A stretch of DNA of 64,000 nucleotides, from assembly GCF_007858275.1 (NCBI RefSeq), contig NZ_VFEV01000011.1:62001-126000 (forward strand), read 5' to 3'. Shown here in pieces: positions 21,704 to 29,998 of this stretch. The stretch's first letter is position 1. Each line of letters begins with the position of its first letter. Both the position numbers and the translations under genes were made by a program. The DNA is from Pseudomonas proteolytica (GTDB taxonomy: Bacteria; Pseudomonadota; Gammaproteobacteria; Pseudomonadales; Pseudomonadaceae). Under the pieces are notes generated by a model. The model made no database searches. It was not told the DNA's origin and saw only the letters and a program-made list of their open reading frames with translations.

Positions 21704-22444
21704 ATGTTTGATTACTCCGCACGCCCAGAATTGCTCAAGGACCGGGTCATCCTGGTCACCGGCGCCGGTCGCGGGATTGGTGCTGCTGCGGCCAAGACCT
21801 ACGCCGCCCACGGCGCCACCGTGCTGTTGCTGGGCAAGACCGAAGCCAACCTGGCCCAGGTCTACGATGAAATCGAAGCCGCCGGCCACCCGCAACCGGT
21901 GGTGATTCCGTTCAACCTGGAAACCGCCCTGCCCCATCAATACGATGAGCTGGCGGCAATGATCGAAAAAGAATTCGGCCATCTCGACGGGTTGCTGCAC
22001 AACGCCTCGATCATCGGCCCGCGCACCCCGATCGAACAGCTGTCGGGCGAGAATTTCATGCGCGTCATGCATATCAACGTCAACGCCATGTTTATGCTGA
22101 CTGCCACGCTGCTGCCGCTGCTCAAGCTGTCCCAGGACGCGTCGGTGGTGTTTACCTCCAGCAGCGTCGGGCGCAAAGGGCGCGCTTACTGGGGCGCCTA
22201 TGGCGTATCGAAATTCGCCACCGAAGGCCTGATGCAAACCCTGGCCGACGAACTCGACACCGTTGCCGCAGTGCGCGCCAACAGCATCAACCCAGGCGCC
22301 ACCCGCACCAGCATGCGGGCCCAGGCTTATCCTGGAGAAAACCCGGCCAACAACCCGCTGCCGGAAGAAATCATGCCGGTGTACCTGTACCTGATGGGCC
22401 CGGATAGCTCGGGGATCAATGGGCAGGCATTCGACGCGCAGTAA
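21704..22444 (+). CDS. YciK-family short-chain dehydrogenase
   Basis: A 246-residue classical SDR oxidoreductase. The NAD(P)-binding TGAGRGIGAAAA lies near residue 19, HNASIIGPRTP is the NNAG-like motif, and the catalytic residues are in FTSSSVGRKGRAYWGAYGVSK (Ser, Tyr, Lys). The start at 21704 (MFDYSARPELL) is chosen over an upstream TTG because GAGG lies 7 bases before it and the protein then matches YciK-type starts. The substrate is not known for this family. It follows ubiG-mupP, an arrangement conserved in Pseudomonas. Confidence 0.9.
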   Translation: MFDYSARPELLKDRVILVTGAGRGIGAAAAKTYAAHGATVLLLGKTEANLAQVYDEIEAAGHPQPVVIPFNLETALPHQYDELAAMIEKEFGHLDGLLHNASIIGPRTPIEQLSGENFMRVMHINVNAMFMLTATLLPLLKLSQDASVVFTSSSVGRKGRAYWGAYGVSKFATEGLMQTLADELDTVAAVRANSINPGATRTSMRAQAYPGENPANNPLPEEIMPVYLYLMGPDSSGINGQAFDAQ

Positions 22445-22454
22445 TCTCCACAAC

Positions 22455-22914
22455 GCGGGAGCGGGCTGGCCTGGGACAACCCTACGTCTCTAACTGACGA
22501 CTCACCCCGTGGCGAGCGGGCTTGCCCCGCGCTGGGCTGCGCAGCAGCCCCACCCCAGGCACCGCGATTGTTTCAGACATACCGAGCCGGCAGGTCTTGG
22601 GGCGGCTCCGCCACCCAACGCGGGCGATGCGGCGTTCCGTCAAGCCCGCTCGCCACAACAAGCCCACAGGTCTTTGCCCACCCATCACATGTGGGAGCTG
22701 GCTTGCCTGGGATAACCCTAGGTCTCTACACAACTTTCAGAAACTGACGACTTACCCTGTGGCGAGCGGGCTTGCCCCGCGCTGGGCTGCGTAGCAGCCC
22801 CACCCCAGACACCGCAGTTGTTTCAGACATACCGAGTCGGCAGGTTTTGGGGCGGCTACGCCACCCAGCGCGGGCGATGCGGCGTTCCGACAAGCCCGCT
22901 CGCCACAACAAGCC
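22455..22914. repeat. Tandem duplication of a compound REP element
   Basis: Two nearly identical 148-base inverted units (22509-22656 and 22759-22906), exactly 250 bases apart. Each runs from GTGGCGAGCGGGCTTGCCCC to its reverse complement and carries internal CTGCGCAGCAG-type palindromes. Each is preceded by a degenerate half-REP followed by CCTGGGA-AACCCTA-GTCTCT, so the duplicated unit is the whole half-REP plus REPIN. The second copy has a 13-base insert (ACACAACTTTCAG-like) before the conserved AACTGACGACT. Differences are scattered single bases. Confidence 0.85.
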
Positions 22915-23011
22915 CCCCCCCCACAGGGGCGGGCGCCAAATTCCCAGCGCTGTGCATACGTACTAAATCCCATCCCCTTGTTTTATAAGCAATAAAAAAT
23001 ATTGCACGAAA

Positions 23012-23027
23012 TGGCACGCTTTTCGCT
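23012..23027 (+). promoter_or_regulatory. Possible sigma-54 promoter
   Basis: TGGCACGCTTTTCGCT matches the -24 element TGGCACG fully and has GC in the -12 position with the required 10 bases between GG and GC; one base differs from TTGC. It lies about 190 bases upstream of the diguanylate cyclase start. No activator site was identified. Confidence 0.4.
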
Positions 23028-23079
23028 CCAATTTGCTTCAAACAGGCGGCACGACGTAAAGACGTGTGGCATGGGATCA

Positions 23080-23093
23080 GGGGTTATAACCCC
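23080..23093. promoter_or_regulatory. Perfect 14-base palindrome upstream of the diguanylate cyclase
   Basis: GGGGTTATAACCCC is perfectly self-complementary. It lies about 125 bases before the start codon and downstream of the possible sigma-54 site. It could be an operator for a dimeric regulator; no such regulator is identified. Confidence 0.3.
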
Positions 23094-23216
23094 CGGCAAA
23101 GCGGACTAGACTGTTACCTATGTTTTACGGAACTGAAGGAACAGTAAGGCGCCCGCCAGCGGCCGCTCCCATTGAGCCTGTAAGACAGCATTAAGTGCTT
23201 AGAGGCCTACCCGCTT

Positions 23217-24143
23217 ATGAAAACACCGACCCAGACCAACGCAATTGACTTCGACAGTGCCAAATTGCAACGCCTGGGCTTTGGCCAGCCTTCCCTTATC
23301 GCACGGCGCCCCATCAGCCTCGGGCAACTGCGCCAGCAACTGAACCTGCAATTGCAGACCAGCCTGGAGGCGGAGCGAATCCTTGGCCTGTTCTTTCGCG
23401 AAGTGCAACGCCTTGTGCCCCTGGATGCCCTGCAATACCGCCATGAAGCCAGCGACCTGCGCCTGGAATACGGCCAGCGTGGCCATCACTCCGTGAGCTA
23501 CAGCCTCAGCCACGAGGGCGAGCACCTGGGAGAGTTGGTGTTTCGCCGCAACCAGCGTTTCACGGAGGAGGAACAGGGCAATCTGGAGTCGCTGCTGGCC
23601 AGCCTGCTCTACCCCATGCGCAACGCCTTGCTGTATCGCTGCGCGACCCGCACCGCCCTGCGCGATCCACTGACCGAGACCGGCAACCGCGTCGCCATGG
23701 ACCAGACCCTGGGCCGCGAGATCGAAATGGCCAAGCGGCACCTGCATCCGCTGTCCTTGCTGATGCTCGACATCGATCACTTCAAGCACATCAACGACAG
23801 CCACGGCCACGCCACCGGCGACAAAGTGCTCAAGGCCGTCGCTGCCTCGATCAAAAGCCAGTTGCGCAATGTGGATATGGTGTTTCGGTTTGGTGGGGAC
23901 GAGTTCCTGATCCTGCTTTCCAACACCAGCCGCGAGGCCGCCACCCTGGTCGGCGAACGCCTGCGCCAGGCAGCGCAGGCCCGGGACTACTGGGCAGACG
24001 CTACGCGTATCGAATTGACGGTGAGCCTGGGTTGCGCGACGTTGCTGGCGGGCGAGTCGGCCGAGAGCCTGCTGCGTCGCGCCGACAATGCCTTGTACGT
24101 GGCCAAGCGCGAAGGCCGTAACCGCCTGGCAATGGCGGGGTAA
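23217..24143 (+). CDS. GGDEF diguanylate cyclase
   Basis: A 308-residue soluble protein likely to make cyclic-di-GMP. The N-terminal 150 residues resemble a GAF-like sensory region (helix LGQLRQQLNLQLQTSLEAERI followed by a beta-rich segment). The GGDEF domain spans about 165-305, with DPLTETGNR, LMLDIDHFKHINDSHGHATGD and an intact RFGGDEFLILL active site. The RNVD five residues before GGDEF fits the RxxD inhibitory I-site, so product feedback is likely. No membrane helix is visible. The ligand of the sensory part is unknown. Confidence 0.9.
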   Translation: MKTPTQTNAIDFDSAKLQRLGFGQPSLIARRPISLGQLRQQLNLQLQTSLEAERILGLFFREVQRLVPLDALQYRHEASDLRLEYGQRGHHSVSYSLSHEGEHLGELVFRRNQRFTEEEQGNLESLLASLLYPMRNALLYRCATRTALRDPLTETGNRVAMDQTLGREIEMAKRHLHPLSLLMLDIDHFKHINDSHGHATGDKVLKAVAASIKSQLRNVDMVFRFGGDEFLILLSNTSREAATLVGERLRQAAQARDYWADATRIELTVSLGCATLLAGESAESLLRRADNALYVAKREGRNRLAMAG

Positions 24144-24157
24144 ACGCTACCCCGCCA
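24133..24157. terminator. Hairpin between convergent genes
   Basis: A 10-bp perfect stem (24133-24142 with 24148-24157) and a 5-base loop span the stop codon of the cyclase gene, 9 bases from the stop of the converging gene. There is no good T-run, so it may act as an mRNA-end stabiliser or a weak two-way terminator. Confidence 0.5.
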
Positions 24158-24165
24158 TGCCCGGG

Positions 24166-24957
24166 TCAGGCTTCGCTGGTCGCCAGGACTTGGCGCTCGC
24201 GGGTCACCGCAGTTTTCTCCAACTGCATGCAGCGCTCCAGGAACAGGTACATATAGTCGTAGCTTTTGCACACAGCCTGGCGCAACTCCACTTGCAACGC
24301 CTTGCTCGGGTTCATCCCCGCCAGGGTGCAAATAATCTCCAGCGCTTCCCATGGGTGGGCGTCGTCATACTGGGCATGCATCTTCAGCCACTTCATGGCG
24401 CGCTTGCGGTCTTCTTCAGGGAAAGCAGCGGCATACACGCCCGTTGAACACACCAGCGCAGACCACTCCCCAGTGGCGCCTTCGATGGCGTAGTTGGTGG
24501 CGGCAATGGCAACGATCAACGAATCGGCCGAACTGGTGTGCCAGCACCAATGACTCAGCGCATGCAACTCTGGCGGTACGTGTTGCGCCTGCAGCTCTTC
24601 CAGGCCGACGCCATGGGCGCGCGCCCAGTGCATCCAATAATCGGCATGGTTCAGTTCCACACGAATATTGCGCATCAACCAACGTCGCGCCATATCCTCC
24701 CCAGGATGTCGGGCAAACTTGGTCTTGGTCAGGTTTTGTGCCATGTACAACGCGAACTGTTCCACCACTGGCCAGCCACCGATCAGGTAGTGGCGCATGG
24801 TCTTGGCGCTGAGCTTGTTATCGCGCATGCGCTGGTACAGTTCGTGTTCGACAACGCGGCGCTTGCTCTCGCTACAGTCCTGGATCAATTGCTGAGCCCA
24901 GGCGGGGTAACTTGAGGCTTCCATAAGCGGGCCGGTTCTGCTGAATGTGTCGATCAC
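24166..24957 (-). CDS. TenA/PqqC-fold (haem-oxygenase-like) protein
   Basis: A 263-residue all-helical protein of the family often annotated TenA-like or iron-containing redox enzyme. Features are an acidic/His-rich core, namely MRHYLIGGWPVVEQFALYMA, RVELNHADYWMHWARAHG, HALSHWCWHTSS and EGATGEWSALVCS. The frame is open to 25098, but the GTG at 24957 has a near-perfect AAGGAG 7 bases upstream. True TenA hydrolyses pyrimidine products of thiamine decay; PqqC closes the PQQ ring. Neither activity can be assigned here, and no thi or pqq gene is nearby. Confidence 0.8.
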   Translation of the reverse strand: MIDTFSRTGPLMEASSYPAWAQQLIQDCSESKRRVVEHELYQRMRDNKLSAKTMRHYLIGGWPVVEQFALYMAQNLTKTKFARHPGEDMARRWLMRNIRVELNHADYWMHWARAHGVGLEELQAQHVPPELHALSHWCWHTSSADSLIVAIAATNYAIEGATGEWSALVCSTGVYAAAFPEEDRKRAMKWLKMHAQYDDAHPWEALEIICTLAGMNPSKALQVELRQAVCKSYDYMYLFLERCMQLEKTAVTRERQVLATSEA

Positions 24958-25003
24958 TGTCGGGCTCCTTTTGATTTGTGATGTGTACAGACCAGCAGAT
25001 GTT

Positions 25004-27466
25004 TCAGCGGAACGTGCCGGGCGCCCTGAATAACAGAGGCTGCGGGCGCGCAGGTCGACATTGCAAACTATCGAAGGTAAACAATTGCGGGCGCTCAATC
25101 AGGTAGCCCTGAGCGTAGTCCACGCCGATCTCGAGCAGTGCCTGCTCGATGTGCGGCGTTTCGACAAACTCGGCAATCGTGCGTTTACCCATGACATGGC
25201 CGATGTGATTGATCACTTCGACCATGGCGCGGTTAATCGGGTCGTCCAGCATATCCTTTACGAAACTTCCATCGATCTTCAGGAAGTCTACAGGTAAATG
25301 TTTGAGGTAGGCGAATGAGGACATTCCGGCACAAAAGTCATCCAGGGAGAAGCAGCAACCCAACGCCTTGAGCTCATTGATAAAACGAATCGCGCTGCCC
25401 AGGTTGGAAATGGCGCTGGTTTCGGTGATTTCAAAACAGATCATGCCCGGTGGAATCCCATAGGCACTGAACTTCTCCCGCAGGAAACGCAGGAAATCGT
25501 CATCGCCAATGGTGATGCCCGACAGGTTGATCGCACACATCGCCATGGGCCTGCCAGGTCGCTCGAGCATGCAACGGGCGATCAGCTTGAACACGTTCTC
25601 TACCACCCAGCGGTCCAGCGAGGTCATCAACCCGTAGCGTTCGGCGGCCGGGATAAAGCTGTCAGGCAAAATGATCCGCCCCGCTTCATCATGCAGGCGC
25701 AGCAGGATCTCGATATGCCCGGCCCCCGCCTCGGTGTGGCCCAAGGGCGCGATTTCCTGGGCATACAGGCAGAAGCGGTCCTCTTCCAGGGCCATGTGCA
25801 GGCGCTGGATCCAGGCCATTTCGCCAAAGCGCAACGACAGCTCGGTGTCGTCGGCATGATAGACCTGCACCCGATTGCGCCCCTTCTCCTTGGCCATGTA
25901 GCAGGCCATATCCGCGGCACGCAATGACGTCTCCAGGGTGGTCGGGGTGTGCGAGATATGCACCAGGCCGATACTGACCGTGGTGACAAACGGTCGGCCT
26001 TTCCAGACGAAGTGCAGGTTTTGCACGGTATGTCGCAGGCTCTCGGCGATCTTCTCGGCCACCGGCGCCGGGCAGTTTTCCAGCAGGATGCCGAACTCGT
26101 CCCCACCCAGGCGGGCCAGGGTATCGCCTTCGCGCAGGTCCGATTGCAGCAAGGCGCAGATATGCCGCAACAGTTCATCGCCCGCCGCATGGCCACAGGT
26201 GTCGTTGACCAGCTTGAACTGGTCCAGGTCGAGGAACATCAAGGCATGGCGCGCCGACTGCTGGCGCCCGACGCCATGCAGCACCTGCTCCAGGCGATAT
26301 TCAAATTCACGCCGATTGGCCAGCCCGGTCAAGGCATCATGGGTCGCCTGCCAGGACAGATTGGCAATGTACTGACGCTCCTGGGTCATGTCATGCAACA
26401 CCAGCACCGCGCCACTGACCTTGCCGGCACTGCGGATCGGTGCCCCCACCAGGGTCACGGAGACGGTACTGCCATCCAGGCGCTGAATCAGCTTGGAGTG
26501 CTCGCTGCCACCGCTGAGTTGGCCGTCAAGAATATGGTCGATCAGGGTAAACCCGTCGGCCTGGGCGTGCTCATCCAGCAGATTGAACAACGCAGCCAAC
26601 GGCAGCCCTTGCGCCTGGGCCGCGTTCCAGTGGGTCAGGGATTCCGCCGCCGGGTTCATGTAGGCGATAGCCCCATCGACATCGGTAGTGATCACCCCAT
26701 CGCCGATGGACTCCAGGGTGATCTGCGCCCGCTCCTTCTCCAATTGCAAGGCATCGGCAAACGCATGGCGCTGGGCCAATAGCTTGCGCGTGCGCAGCAA
26801 CGCCAAGGCGATCAGCCCCAAGGCAGTGGCCAGGTTGGTGATCAGCAACAGGCGCAGAATCACCCTGGAGCCTTCACCCAAGGCATCGCTGAAGGCCTTG
26901 GCCGCCGGCGTCACCCCCTCGTTGATCGCAATGATACGGTCTTTCCAGGCATGGATATCGGCACTGCTGACCCGATCGGCGATGATTTGCCGGTGCATCT
27001 CCTGCGCCAGCTCATCAAGTTGCACCAGGTAGCTGTCACCGACGGTCCACAGTTCGATGGCTTTTTCCAGGTAGCTGAAATGGCGAAAGTTGAGGTACAG
27101 CCAGATCAGGCTCGACACGTCGTCAGGATGATTGCCGCCCTTGAGGATCCCCTGGCGCGCCGCCTCCAGGTCAGGGATGGCGCGATCCAGGGCGACACGC
27201 AGCTCATGCCCGCCCTGAGGTACGGCAATAGCGTTCTGGTATTTGAGAAAGGTCGCCTGGTCGCGGTTGTCGGCGTACAGGGTCAGGTAGTAGATGGCGT
27301 CTTTCTGGCCCTTGGACCACAGGCTCTCGCCCGCCACATAGCCGCGCACGGCCGACAGCACGTAAAGACTGACGCAGCCCAGCAGCGCCTGGAACAGCAC
27401 GACGGCAATAAAGGGCCAGACAATACCGAGCAACCGGGGTGTTCCGAGAGTTCGCTTCTGCTTCAT
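25004..27466 (-). CDS. Membrane PAS-GGDEF-EAL cyclic-di-GMP protein
   Basis: An 820-residue protein. Helices at about residues 14-36 and 205-225 flank a periplasmic sensor region. A PAS domain (about 245-365), GGDEF (about 375-535, RLGGDEFGILL, with an RxxD I-site REGD) and EAL (about 550-805) follow. The EAL signature reads EIL (HIEILLRL), and loop 6 reads DDFCAG instead of DDFGTG. The metal and catalytic residues (E of EIL, N in AINLSG, E in EITET, DD, K in KIDG) are present, so phosphodiesterase activity remains plausible. It is separated by 95 bases from the ABC gene upstream. The start has AAGGGA 5 bases upstream. Confidence 0.92.
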   Translation of the reverse strand: MKQKRTLGTPRLLGIVWPFIAVVLFQALLGCVSLYVLSAVRGYVAGESLWSKGQKDAIYYLTLYADNRDQATFLKYQNAIAVPQGGHELRVALDRAIPDLEAARQGILKGGNHPDDVSSLIWLYLNFRHFSYLEKAIELWTVGDSYLVQLDELAQEMHRQIIADRVSSADIHAWKDRIIAINEGVTPAAKAFSDALGEGSRVILRLLLITNLATALGLIALALLRTRKLLAQRHAFADALQLEKERAQITLESIGDGVITTDVDGAIAYMNPAAESLTHWNAAQAQGLPLAALFNLLDEHAQADGFTLIDHILDGQLSGGSEHSKLIQRLDGSTVSVTLVGAPIRSAGKVSGAVLVLHDMTQERQYIANLSWQATHDALTGLANRREFEYRLEQVLHGVGRQQSARHALMFLDLDQFKLVNDTCGHAAGDELLRHICALLQSDLREGDTLARLGGDEFGILLENCPAPVAEKIAESLRHTVQNLHFVWKGRPFVTTVSIGLVHISHTPTTLETSLRAADMACYMAKEKGRNRVQVYHADDTELSLRFGEMAWIQRLHMALEEDRFCLYAQEIAPLGHTEAGAGHIEILLRLHDEAGRIILPDSFIPAAERYGLMTSLDRWVVENVFKLIARCMLERPGRPMAMCAINLSGITIGDDDFLRFLREKFSAYGIPPGMICFEITETSAISNLGSAIRFINELKALGCCFSLDDFCAGMSSFAYLKHLPVDFLKIDGSFVKDMLDDPINRAMVEVINHIGHVMGKRTIAEFVETPHIEQALLEIGVDYAQGYLIERPQLFTFDSLQCRPARPQPLLFRAPGTFR

Positions 27467-27561
27467 GAGATCCCTTGCATCAGCACAGGCGACTAAAAAC
27501 TGCTCCTGACAGCACAGCCGAGGCCAAACACGACCCCTTCAGGGCCGGAGCCGGGATCGAT

Positions 27562-29367
27562 TCAGCGAACTTGTTGCAAGTGTCCATAAAGCTTGGCGTA
27601 CAAGCCGCCATCGGCTATCAGTTGCTGGTGGTCGCCATCTTCGGCGATGTGTCCACCGTCAAACACCAATACCCTATCAGCCTGCTTCACCGCCGACAAA
27701 CGGTGAGCAATGATCAGTGTAGTACGCCCACTGAGAAACCGCGCCAGGGCCTGGTGCAGGTTGTACTCGGTAGCCGCATCCAGGGCCGAGGTGGCTTCGT
27801 CGAGAATTACCACTTTTGGCTCGGCCAGCACCATCCGGGCAATCGCCAGGCGTTGGCGCTGACCACCGGACAAACGCACGCCCGAGCGCCCGACAATACT
27901 GTCCAGACCTTGAGGCAACCCTTTGACCGTAGCATCCAACTGGGCAATTTCAAGGGCCTGCCAACAGGCCTGGTCAGTGCGCTCGCGGCCCATGGTGAGG
28001 TTGGCGCGCACGGTGTCGTTGAACAGCGCCGGATGCTGCAGCACCACCGCGACATGCTCGCGAATGGTTTCCAGGCCAATGGCCTGCTGGGTCGCGCCGC
28101 CGAAGCGGATCGTCCCCGCTTGTGGGGTGTAGAGCCCCAACAGCAATTGCACCAGGGTGCTTTTACCGCCGCCACTGGCACCGACGATCGCAACCTTTTC
28201 CCCGGGGGCAATGGCCAGGTTCAACTGGTTGAGCACCAGGTCTTCGCCATAGCCGAAGTCCAGGCCCCGCACTTCGATGCCCACGGTCTGGTGTCCGGTA
28301 AATGGATCTTCGCCCCCGGCATATTGCGGTTCGTCGGCGCGGGCCAGCAGTTCGTTGATGCGCGTCAGCGCACCGCCGGCGGCGTAGTAGGCGTACTGCA
28401 GGTTCAGCAGTTGTTCCACCGGGCCGATCATGAACCACAGGTAGCTGAACACCGCGAGCATCTGGCCGATGGACAGGTCGGAAAACAGCACCGTGAGCAT
28501 CGCTGCCGCACGGAAGATATCGATCCCGAACTGGAACAGCAGGCCGCTGGCGCGGCTGGATGCATCGCTTTTCCACTGGGAGTTGATGGCAAAGTCACGT
28601 ACTTCCTGGGCGCGCTGCCCCAGGCGCCCGAGGAAAAAGCCCTGGCGATTGCCAGCGCGCACTTCCTGGATGGCGTCCAGGGTTTCCGTGAGGGCCTGGG
28701 TGAACCGCGAGGTGCTGTCGTTTTCCAGTTTCTTCAGGTGTTTGACCCGCTTGCCCAACTGCACCGTGGCGTAGATCACCAATGGGTTGAACAACAGGAT
28801 CAACAGCGCCAGCTTCCAGTGCATCCACATCAGGATGCCGGAGGTGCCGACCAGGGTCAGCATCGCCACCAGGAAGCGGCTCAAGGTTTCACCGACAAAC
28901 TTGTCCACGGTGTCGAGGTCGGTCACCAGGTGCGTGGTGACGGTACCGCCGCCCAGGCTTTCGTATTCACTCAGGGAAATGCGCTTGAGCCGTTCGATCA
29001 GGCGCACGCGGATGCGATAGACGATGTCCTTGGCCAGCCCGGCAAACAGGCGCGCCTGGACCACGTTGAACACCAGCGCCGCGCAACGCAGCACCAGGGT
29101 GATCAGCAGCATCAGGCCGATATAGCCTGCGGCCTGCTGCCAGGGTGCTGGCAACGCGTGGTTCATCACCTTCAGCGCGGCATCGCCATTGCCCAGCAAC
29201 ACCTCGTCCACCAGCAATGGCAGGAGCAAGGGAATCGGTACGCTGCACAGGGTCGCCAGAACGGCGACACCATTGGCGATCCACAGGGCTTTTTTATGAC
29301 GCAGGGCCAGGCGGCGGATTTCTGCCCAGGTCAGCCGATCAACGCGTACGGCGGGTTGATCAGCCAC
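27562..29367 (-). CDS. ABC exporter, fused membrane and ATPase domains
   Basis: A 601-residue half-transporter expected to work as a homodimer. Six membrane helices (about residues 30-310) are followed by the nucleotide-binding domain. Walker A is GASGGGKST (396-404), the signature is LSGGQRQRLAIAR, Walker B is KVVILDEATSALD and the H-loop is IIAHRLS. It looks like MsbA-type or multidrug exporters, but the substrate is unknown. The start is GTG and overlaps the upstream DsbA-like gene by 8 bases, so trhO, dsbA-like and this gene form one transcription unit. Confidence 0.9.
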   Translation of the reverse strand: MADQPAVRVDRLTWAEIRRLALRHKKALWIANGVAVLATLCSVPIPLLLPLLVDEVLLGNGDAALKVMNHALPAPWQQAAGYIGLMLLITLVLRCAALVFNVVQARLFAGLAKDIVYRIRVRLIERLKRISLSEYESLGGGTVTTHLVTDLDTVDKFVGETLSRFLVAMLTLVGTSGILMWMHWKLALLILLFNPLVIYATVQLGKRVKHLKKLENDSTSRFTQALTETLDAIQEVRAGNRQGFFLGRLGQRAQEVRDFAINSQWKSDASSRASGLLFQFGIDIFRAAAMLTVLFSDLSIGQMLAVFSYLWFMIGPVEQLLNLQYAYYAAGGALTRINELLARADEPQYAGGEDPFTGHQTVGIEVRGLDFGYGEDLVLNQLNLAIAPGEKVAIVGASGGGKSTLVQLLLGLYTPQAGTIRFGGATQQAIGLETIREHVAVVLQHPALFNDTVRANLTMGRERTDQACWQALEIAQLDATVKGLPQGLDSIVGRSGVRLSGGQRQRLAIARMVLAEPKVVILDEATSALDAATEYNLHQALARFLSGRTTLIIAHRLSAVKQADRVLVFDGGHIAEDGDHQQLIADGGLYAKLYGHLQQVR

Positions 29368-29995
29368 AGGCGGCTCGCTCCAGCCAGCGACCGAGCAACG
29401 GCGACAGCTCGGACAGCGGCTGGTAGCCGTTGGTCAACAAGGCCAATTGGCCATTGCGCTCGGCCAACAAGGTGGGAAAACCGGCGATGCCCAGGTCCTG
29501 GACCCAAGTGAAATCGGCGGCCGTGGCGGCATGCTGTTCGGCGCGGTCAAAAGCCTCGGCAAACTCGATACGCGGCACCCCGGCGGTCTCGGCCAGTTCC
29601 ACCAGCACACTGGCGCGGGTCACATCGCGACCCTCGACGTAAAATGCCTGCTGGATCAGCCCGAGCAAGGTCCAGGCGCAATCCGGCGCCAGGCTGCGTG
29701 CGGTGACCAGGGCCCGGCATGCCGGCTCCGTGTCATACACAAACCCGTCAGGCAAGGCGCCCTCCAGGCGGAACGGCTGGCCAGTGGCTTCAGTCACCGC
29801 CTGCCAGTGTTCCAGGATATAGCGCCGGGTGGCCGGCTCCAGCGCCGAACCACTGCCGGTGCGCAAACCGCCGACCACCAGGTGCAATTCCACGCCAGCC
29901 GCCTGGGCCTGCTCAACCAGGGCCTTGGCCACCGGGGCAAAACCCCAGCACCAGGAACACATCGGGTCCATTACATAGAGCAGGCGCGCGGACAT
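29360..29995 (-). CDS. DsbA/FrnE-family thiol oxidoreductase
   Basis: A 211-residue thioredoxin-fold protein with a CSWC active site at about residues 13-16 (VMDPMCSWCWGFAP) and a cis-proline region IAGFPTLL near the C-terminus. It has no signal peptide, so it is a cytosolic FrnE-like member rather than periplasmic DsbA. It lies 3 bases after trhO and overlaps the ABC gene. Its GAGG ribosome site lies inside the end of trhO. The substrate is unknown. Confidence 0.87.
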   Translation of the reverse strand: MSARLLYVMDPMCSWCWGFAPVAKALVEQAQAAGVELHLVVGGLRTGSGSALEPATRRYILEHWQAVTEATGQPFRLEGALPDGFVYDTEPACRALVTARSLAPDCAWTLLGLIQQAFYVEGRDVTRASVLVELAETAGVPRIEFAEAFDRAEQHAATAADFTWVQDLGIAGFPTLLAERNGQLALLTNGYQPLSELSPLLGRWLERAACG

Positions 29996-29998
29996 GGC

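Larger units (their letters stand above)
22445..23216. other. Repeat-rich intergenic gap before the diguanylate cyclase
   Basis: A 772-base stretch with no credible gene. It holds a tandemly duplicated REP composite (22455-22914) and a ten-C run (22913-22922). Next come an AT-rich tract, a possible sigma-54 promoter (23012-23027) and a perfect 14-base palindrome (23080-23093). Short open frames through the repeats are accidental. Confidence 0.7.

Noticed and set aside
22455..22914. Could the regularly spaced repeats be a CRISPR array?
   Set aside because: The repeats are long inverted REP pairs with conserved, not variable, linkers and only two copies. No cas gene is present.
22509..22966. 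Several 60-90 codon frames in the duplicated REP block, and similar ones at 59459-60223
   Set aside because: They translate repeats in several overlapping frames on both strands. Conserved wording between copies reflects repeat identity, not protein selection.
22999..23011. Shared ATATTGCACGAAA string before both sigma-54-like sites (also near 63748)
   Set aside because: Its distance from the two boxes differs greatly (adjacent versus about 60 bases), so it is probably chance.
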